Source: Polydactylus sextarius (taxonomy: Eukaryota; Chordata; Actinopteri; Polynemidae). From it: 64,000 nt of DNA. The position numbers and the translations under genes are program-made. Location of the stretch: positions 15,297,001 to 15,361,000 of the forward strand of contig CM028906.1 of the NCBI GenBank assembly GCA_016801845.1. Reading direction: 5' to 3'. Of this stretch, positions 59,481 to 64,000 are shown piece after piece; within the stretch, counting starts at the first letter, position 1, and each line of letters begins with the position of its first letter. Below the pieces are notes generated by a model that worked only from the letters and a program-made list of their open reading frames with translations, was not told where the DNA came from and searched no databases.

Positions 59481-62400
59481 GTGAGTACGACGCTGTCCAC
59501 GAGGTTCACGTATTTATGGTGAAGTAGCGCATTAGAAATGCCTGTTAAATTCTTCACAAAGTGTGTTCTCGTCGCCTCGTAGTGCAAGTCCGCGTTTAAC
59601 ACCATCAAGATGAGGGTTTTGCTGCGGGTTCTCTCAAGACTTTTCACTTAATCACTGGTTATATTGCGTGAGGCTCCATTTAGGATCCAGCGTTTGTCCA
59701 TGACTTTAGCCGAAGCTTCCTCTAAACGCGCTCAAAGACCTGACAAACTTTCTCCCAAGTTTTCTGGGAGGAACTTTTTTTTTGTTTTAAGCGCGTATTC
59801 GTGTTAGCTGCACGGTAATGTAAAAATGTTGCTCATTTCAGACAGTGAACTATTCGTCAATCTACCAATCAATTATGTCAGTTTGGAAGTTTATTCAAAA
59901 CTGCACAAACATAAGCTACCTCGGGTTTGTACCTGTTTTCTGCTCCATAGTGACAAACTGAAAAGATGAATTTTAAGCTCTCATCTACTCACTGTGTGTT
60001 GGTATAATTCTATGCACTGATCAGAGGGGATTTTTTTCAGGTAACAATAGATCAAGGCTGAGTTGAAAGCGTTGCCATGTGGCTGTCTGGTGACAAGTGT
60101 GGATTGTGAAGGCTGGGGAGAAATGTTGGAGGTCATGCTTGTTTTGTATTTTGGCATTGGTGTAAACACTGTGCTGATGTTGTCAAGTGGGGAAATCCTT
60201 TGGAATTGCTTCAGAGGAGCCTTAAGCCTCTTTGGTTAGCGATGCCTTCCTCAAAGGCGGTATGTTTGAGGAATTGGAGCCCATCAAGAAAAAAGAAAAA
60301 TCAGTTCTTCCTCCCACAATCCAGACACTTTGAGCTGAAATGCATCTATATATTGAATACAGCCCAGAATCCAAGAGCTGTTGGATTTTGAGTACAATAG
60401 GGCGCCTTCTGCAGTATTTTGTTGTGATGTTGTGCGGGATGATTTTCCTTTTAAAAATACCTGACAGCTTTAGCTGGTCATCATAAAAGCTGGACTTTTA
60501 TAATCACTGACATGTAGTGGATTGCAGCCGTGTTCTTGGCGACCAATGCATTTCTGTTTTTGAAATGAGAAAACCAAAATCTACCCTCAAGCATGGAACA
60601 GGAAAAAAAAAAAAAAAAAAGACTGAGAAAAGATTTCACATCTTTTTTGATTTTCTGATTCCATTTTATGCATCAAAAATAGATTAAAAATAAGATTACA
60701 GTTTATTTCATGTGTGTTTTTTTTTTGTTTTTGTTTTGCTGTTTCTAAATGGTAGTAGGGAAACGGCTCAGCTCCCAATTTTGGTTTGTTAAGGAAAATC
60801 CTCTGGCTGCCAAGTACACAAGCTTGATTGGTGTAATAAACTTGTATTTTTTTTTCTTTTGCTCCTTTTGCTTTCTTTCATAACTTAACTTCTCATTTAC
60901 ACCATGCGTTTAAACTAATTAACGTGCAAGCAAGGAATTTATTGAATTGCTGGTGAAGTAAAGGCAAACATCAAACTTGAGGAAGTCCAGGTCAAATGAA
61001 ATATCCTCTGCCTCCCGTCTCAGTCATGTCTAAAGTCCACCATTGTTTTGTCTTGTGCTGCAAGGAGGTTTTGATTTTGCCTGAAGAGCAGCCATGGTGT
61101 TGCATGGTGGGTCAGTGATTAGAGAGATAGTGGTCCTTTTATGAATCTCCTGGTCTGACGTGATGTGCGCGCAGTTTAGTGTAGGGAGTGGTGGGAGGTA
61201 ACCAGCTTTACATGTTTCGCCCACATGGTGTCAAAGTTGCTAATCCTGACGTGTGCTCAAAGCTGCAATAAACTTCATACAGTAACTGGATACAGCTCAC
61301 AGCAGACGCTGTGTCTAGAGGATATTTTTTTGGGATTGGCTCTATGAGAAACACCTGAAAATATGTTTTTTAGAGCATGTCCACACTGCTACAGCAAAAA
61401 AGCTGTGCCATTTGCGTGGTCACTTATGTGTTGAGTGGAGTTCATACGCTTTGGGCAATTTAAGCATTTAAAACCACATTATTACAGGCAATTACCATAC
61501 ATTATTACCACAAAAACAAACATTCATTACTTTGTTCCTGGAAATATTCATGTGCTTCTTTTCCCAACAACACTGGTGTGTGAAGTTTTGGCCTAAGATG
61601 GAATAGGAGCCCCCTGAAAGAGTTGGATGTTTTTGAACAATTTGGAGTTTGTGGAGTTGAGTTTGTATAAATAATTCAGTCTGCGTGCCTAATGGCTTTT
61701 ATAGCACAGAGGAAAAATGAATAAAATAAGAAAGGTGTTTCCACCTATTTATCTCAATGTTGTGTTATGATTTTAAAAAGCAGATCCAAAAATCTGTAGT
61801 TTGGCTCTTGCTGTGTTTGAGTATTACGCAACATATTTGTACAAATGCTTATAAAGAGTGAAGAAAAAATCCATGTGCACACATGGAGCTTTTCTCTTTG
61901 CAACGATCAAACAATCAGGTCTTTGGCATTCAGAGTCAGTTTTCTCAATGGGATAGTTCCTTGTTCAGTTTGTTCACACGTGGTGTTAGTGTTCTGGACA
62001 CATAAGACGTTTTTCCTTTTCACAAAAGTTGCAGCAGGACTGTGGGCCACTGTTGGGTTGTAAAATATGGACATGAAAAAATAGTGTCTGGTCTCACACA
62101 TGTTTCATACTTGGTTGATTTTATTTTTTACCACACCCTAAATAAATGGTGTCGCTAATCTGATCATCCATCTTCGACGGGAGTTTGAGATGTGAGCTTT
62201 AAAACCCTCTGGCCGACACGAAAGCCAGTTGTAACCATATACTTTTTACATTTATGTGGTGTAAGCACCTTGTCAAGTGTAATGATGAAGACGTTTTAGT
62301 CTTCGAACGTCACAAGCTAATGTTTTATTTTTTAATGTTTATTTTTTTTTGTTTAAATGAGAGATGCTGGAAATTTGATTTGCACAATTGTTACGAGATC

Positions 62401-64000
62401 CCAGAGTTTCCAGAGCCAATAAATTTCATGCATGAAAGTCATTTTACTTGAAGGAATATAGTCTAAAATATTGAAAGATATTGAATCAAAATGATTCCAG
62501 ATATTGAATTATATATTATTGTCTTTGAAGAAAATGTTCAATACATCACAAGCTTTAACTGCATTAGAAGTCTTAACACTCTGTGAGAAGGAGGTTAAAA
62601 AACTTGACCCCTCGCTGTTTTCGGATAACAACAGAAGCTAACTTCTTAGGCGAGAGAATGCAAGTCAACTCTTTTGGCTTTAAAAGCTGTCTATATTGTA
62701 TAGAATACCTGGTGAGAAAGTTATTTATAGCTGCTGTTCTCTGAGCCCCCCTTCCAGCTGAACCAGGGTCCAGGAGAATGTGGGTCGGGTGTCAACAGTA
62801 GGGAGTCCATGCTTGGAATTCTTTTGATCCGATCTTTTCCAAACCTGTACGAACAATGCCAGTTTTACAGAAATCATTGCTTTGTGGCACTGCACACATG
62901 AGCACTTTGTCTTCATTAGTGGCTTTACGTTGAAATTGTAGTTGAGCACATGCAGATAGACTGAAACATACAGATGCTCTTGAAGTCTTAATGAGTTTCC
63001 ATGCAGACCGTGTGCCCATTCATGAGTTCTGCCGTCAGATGCAGCATTAGCTCAGTGTGGCAGACAGTGAGTGAGTGGTGTGGGCAGGTGGATCTGTGGG
63101 TCTCAGCACATGAGATCCAGGTCATGTGAGTCTGGGCTCACTTTCTCCCCTGTGTGCAGTGTGGTGTCTACACCTACCCATTAATGTGATATGTTATGTG
63201 CACCCAGTAGAATTATGTTGTCGGCATAGATACTGATAGGGCTCTGGGTTTTACAACTTATGACTTGGAAGTTCAAATTTCTGGTGGCAAGTTTATGAGG
63301 TTGCTTCTCTTGGCATCAGATGAAGAGAAAAGCCTGTTATTTTTGTCTGATTTCAAAAATAATCAATTTTGATGATGTTCCTCACAAACTCACCCCTTTC
63401 TCTTCTCAAAATCCCCCTCCCCCTCTTCTGGTTCTCCCCTCCTCCTCTTCCCCTCTCGCCTCCTATCCTCCATCTGTTTCTTGCGTTTACCCTGTGGCCG
63501 TGTGTTGGTTGAGACTACATTTGAAGTGGGCCACACTGGGAGGTGTAGTGACACTGATGGCTCCTCCTCTGCTGTGAAGCCCTACGCTACAATAAAAGCA
63601 GCCTCTCCACCTCCAGTCCTCCCAAGCTGCTGCTCTTACAATTCCCTTTTTTTTTTCTCTTAAACTTCCATCAACTTATATGGAACGTAGACAAAAAGCA
63701 AAGGTACATCTGACGACAGAATGCAACTCAAAAGTAAATCACACTGGAACTTATGCCCCCAACCCCCTTGTCTCACAGTTGGTTGTCAGCACTTTGATTT
63801 TTTTTTTTTTTAAAGTAGAAAGGTTTTTTTTGGAAGTAGGCCTAAAGCTTTTAAACACATTCCCTCAGCCTCCAAGTCTGATAAAAGACATGGCAGGTTT
63901 TTGCCCCCTTCATTTTTTGCTTCTGCTGTTGTGCTTTTTCTTCCCCTTGTCGTTTTCACAAAGCGAGGGCCCTTGTCTAGAAGCTGAAAGCACCTTTCAA
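59481..64000 (+). other. nkd1: nkd1 intron 3 (right edge of window)
   Basis: Begins with a consensus GTGAGT donor at 59481. I searched for the next NKD1 exon, which should encode the acidic segment and the EF-hand wording EWTFTLYDFDNNGKV, and did not find it, so the intron appears longer than 4.5 kb. Contents are AT-rich with A and T runs (for example 60602-60620) and a CT-rich patch near 63405-63480. No gene on either strand is supportable. Confidence 0.65.

Larger units (their letters stand above)
58730..59600 (+). promoter_or_regulatory. nkd1: CpG-rich nkd1 promoter / 5' exon region
   Basis: CpG dinucleotides become frequent here (notably 58750-58880 and 59220-59420), in contrast with the CpG-poor intergenic DNA. 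This is typical of a vertebrate CpG-island promoter running into the first exons. A TCF/LEF-type ATCAAAGG is at 58781-58788. No TATA box is in a convincing position. The transcription start probably lies in or just before this block. Confidence 0.5.

Noticed and set aside
1..64000. CRISPR arrays, operons, prophage or bacterial defence genes
   Set aside because: The DNA is plainly vertebrate with spliced genes; direct repeats seen are simple-sequence microsatellites without spacer structure.

Overview
The window is genomic DNA from a vertebrate, almost certainly a teleost fish and probably a percomorph. The genes are split by short GT-AG introns, microsatellites and A/T runs are frequent, the intergenic DNA is AT-rich, and I recognise fish-type interspersed repeats. 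The gene order adcy7 (+), brd7 (-), nkd1 (+) is the same order and orientation as in human ADCY7-BRD7-NKD1, as I recall that locus. All calls come from reading the sequence; no database was searched.

Layout. (1) 1-4.4 kb: the last five coding exons and 3' UTR of an adenylyl cyclase of the AC2/4/7 class, best read as adcy7; the rest of the gene lies left of the window. (2) 4.45-14.2 kb, minus strand: a complete brd7 gene. Seventeen coding exons join in one frame from ATG at 14112 to TGA at 4556 and predict 620 residues. brd7 and adcy7 converge tail to tail, with poly(A) signals about 70 bp apart. (3) 14.2-58.7 kb: about 44 kb in which I can support no protein-coding gene. It holds simple repeats, a decayed LINE reverse-transcriptase fragment (about 19.3-19.67 kb), a tRNA-related fish repeat (38.80-38.99 kb), fragments of two other dispersed repeats, and an unusual 79-bp inverted repeat (41.98 and 43.24 kb) around a 1.18-kb spacer. 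(4) 58.7-64 kb: the first three coding exons of nkd1, the Naked cuticle Wnt/Dishevelled antagonist, and over 4.5 kb of intron 3; the EF-hand exons lie right of the window.

The three genes do not form one pathway. adcy7 makes cAMP at the plasma membrane, brd7 is a bromodomain subunit of the PBAF (SWI/SNF) chromatin remodeller, and nkd1 is a Wnt feedback inhibitor. The most useful leads are regulatory: a local excess of WWCAAAGG (TCF/LEF-type) sites in the 5 kb upstream of nkd1, an upstream ORF overlapping the nkd1 start codon, a (GT)18 tract 7 nt from a brd7 3' splice site, and the convergent adcy7/brd7 3' ends. I found no undescribed multi-gene system, CRISPR array or operon.
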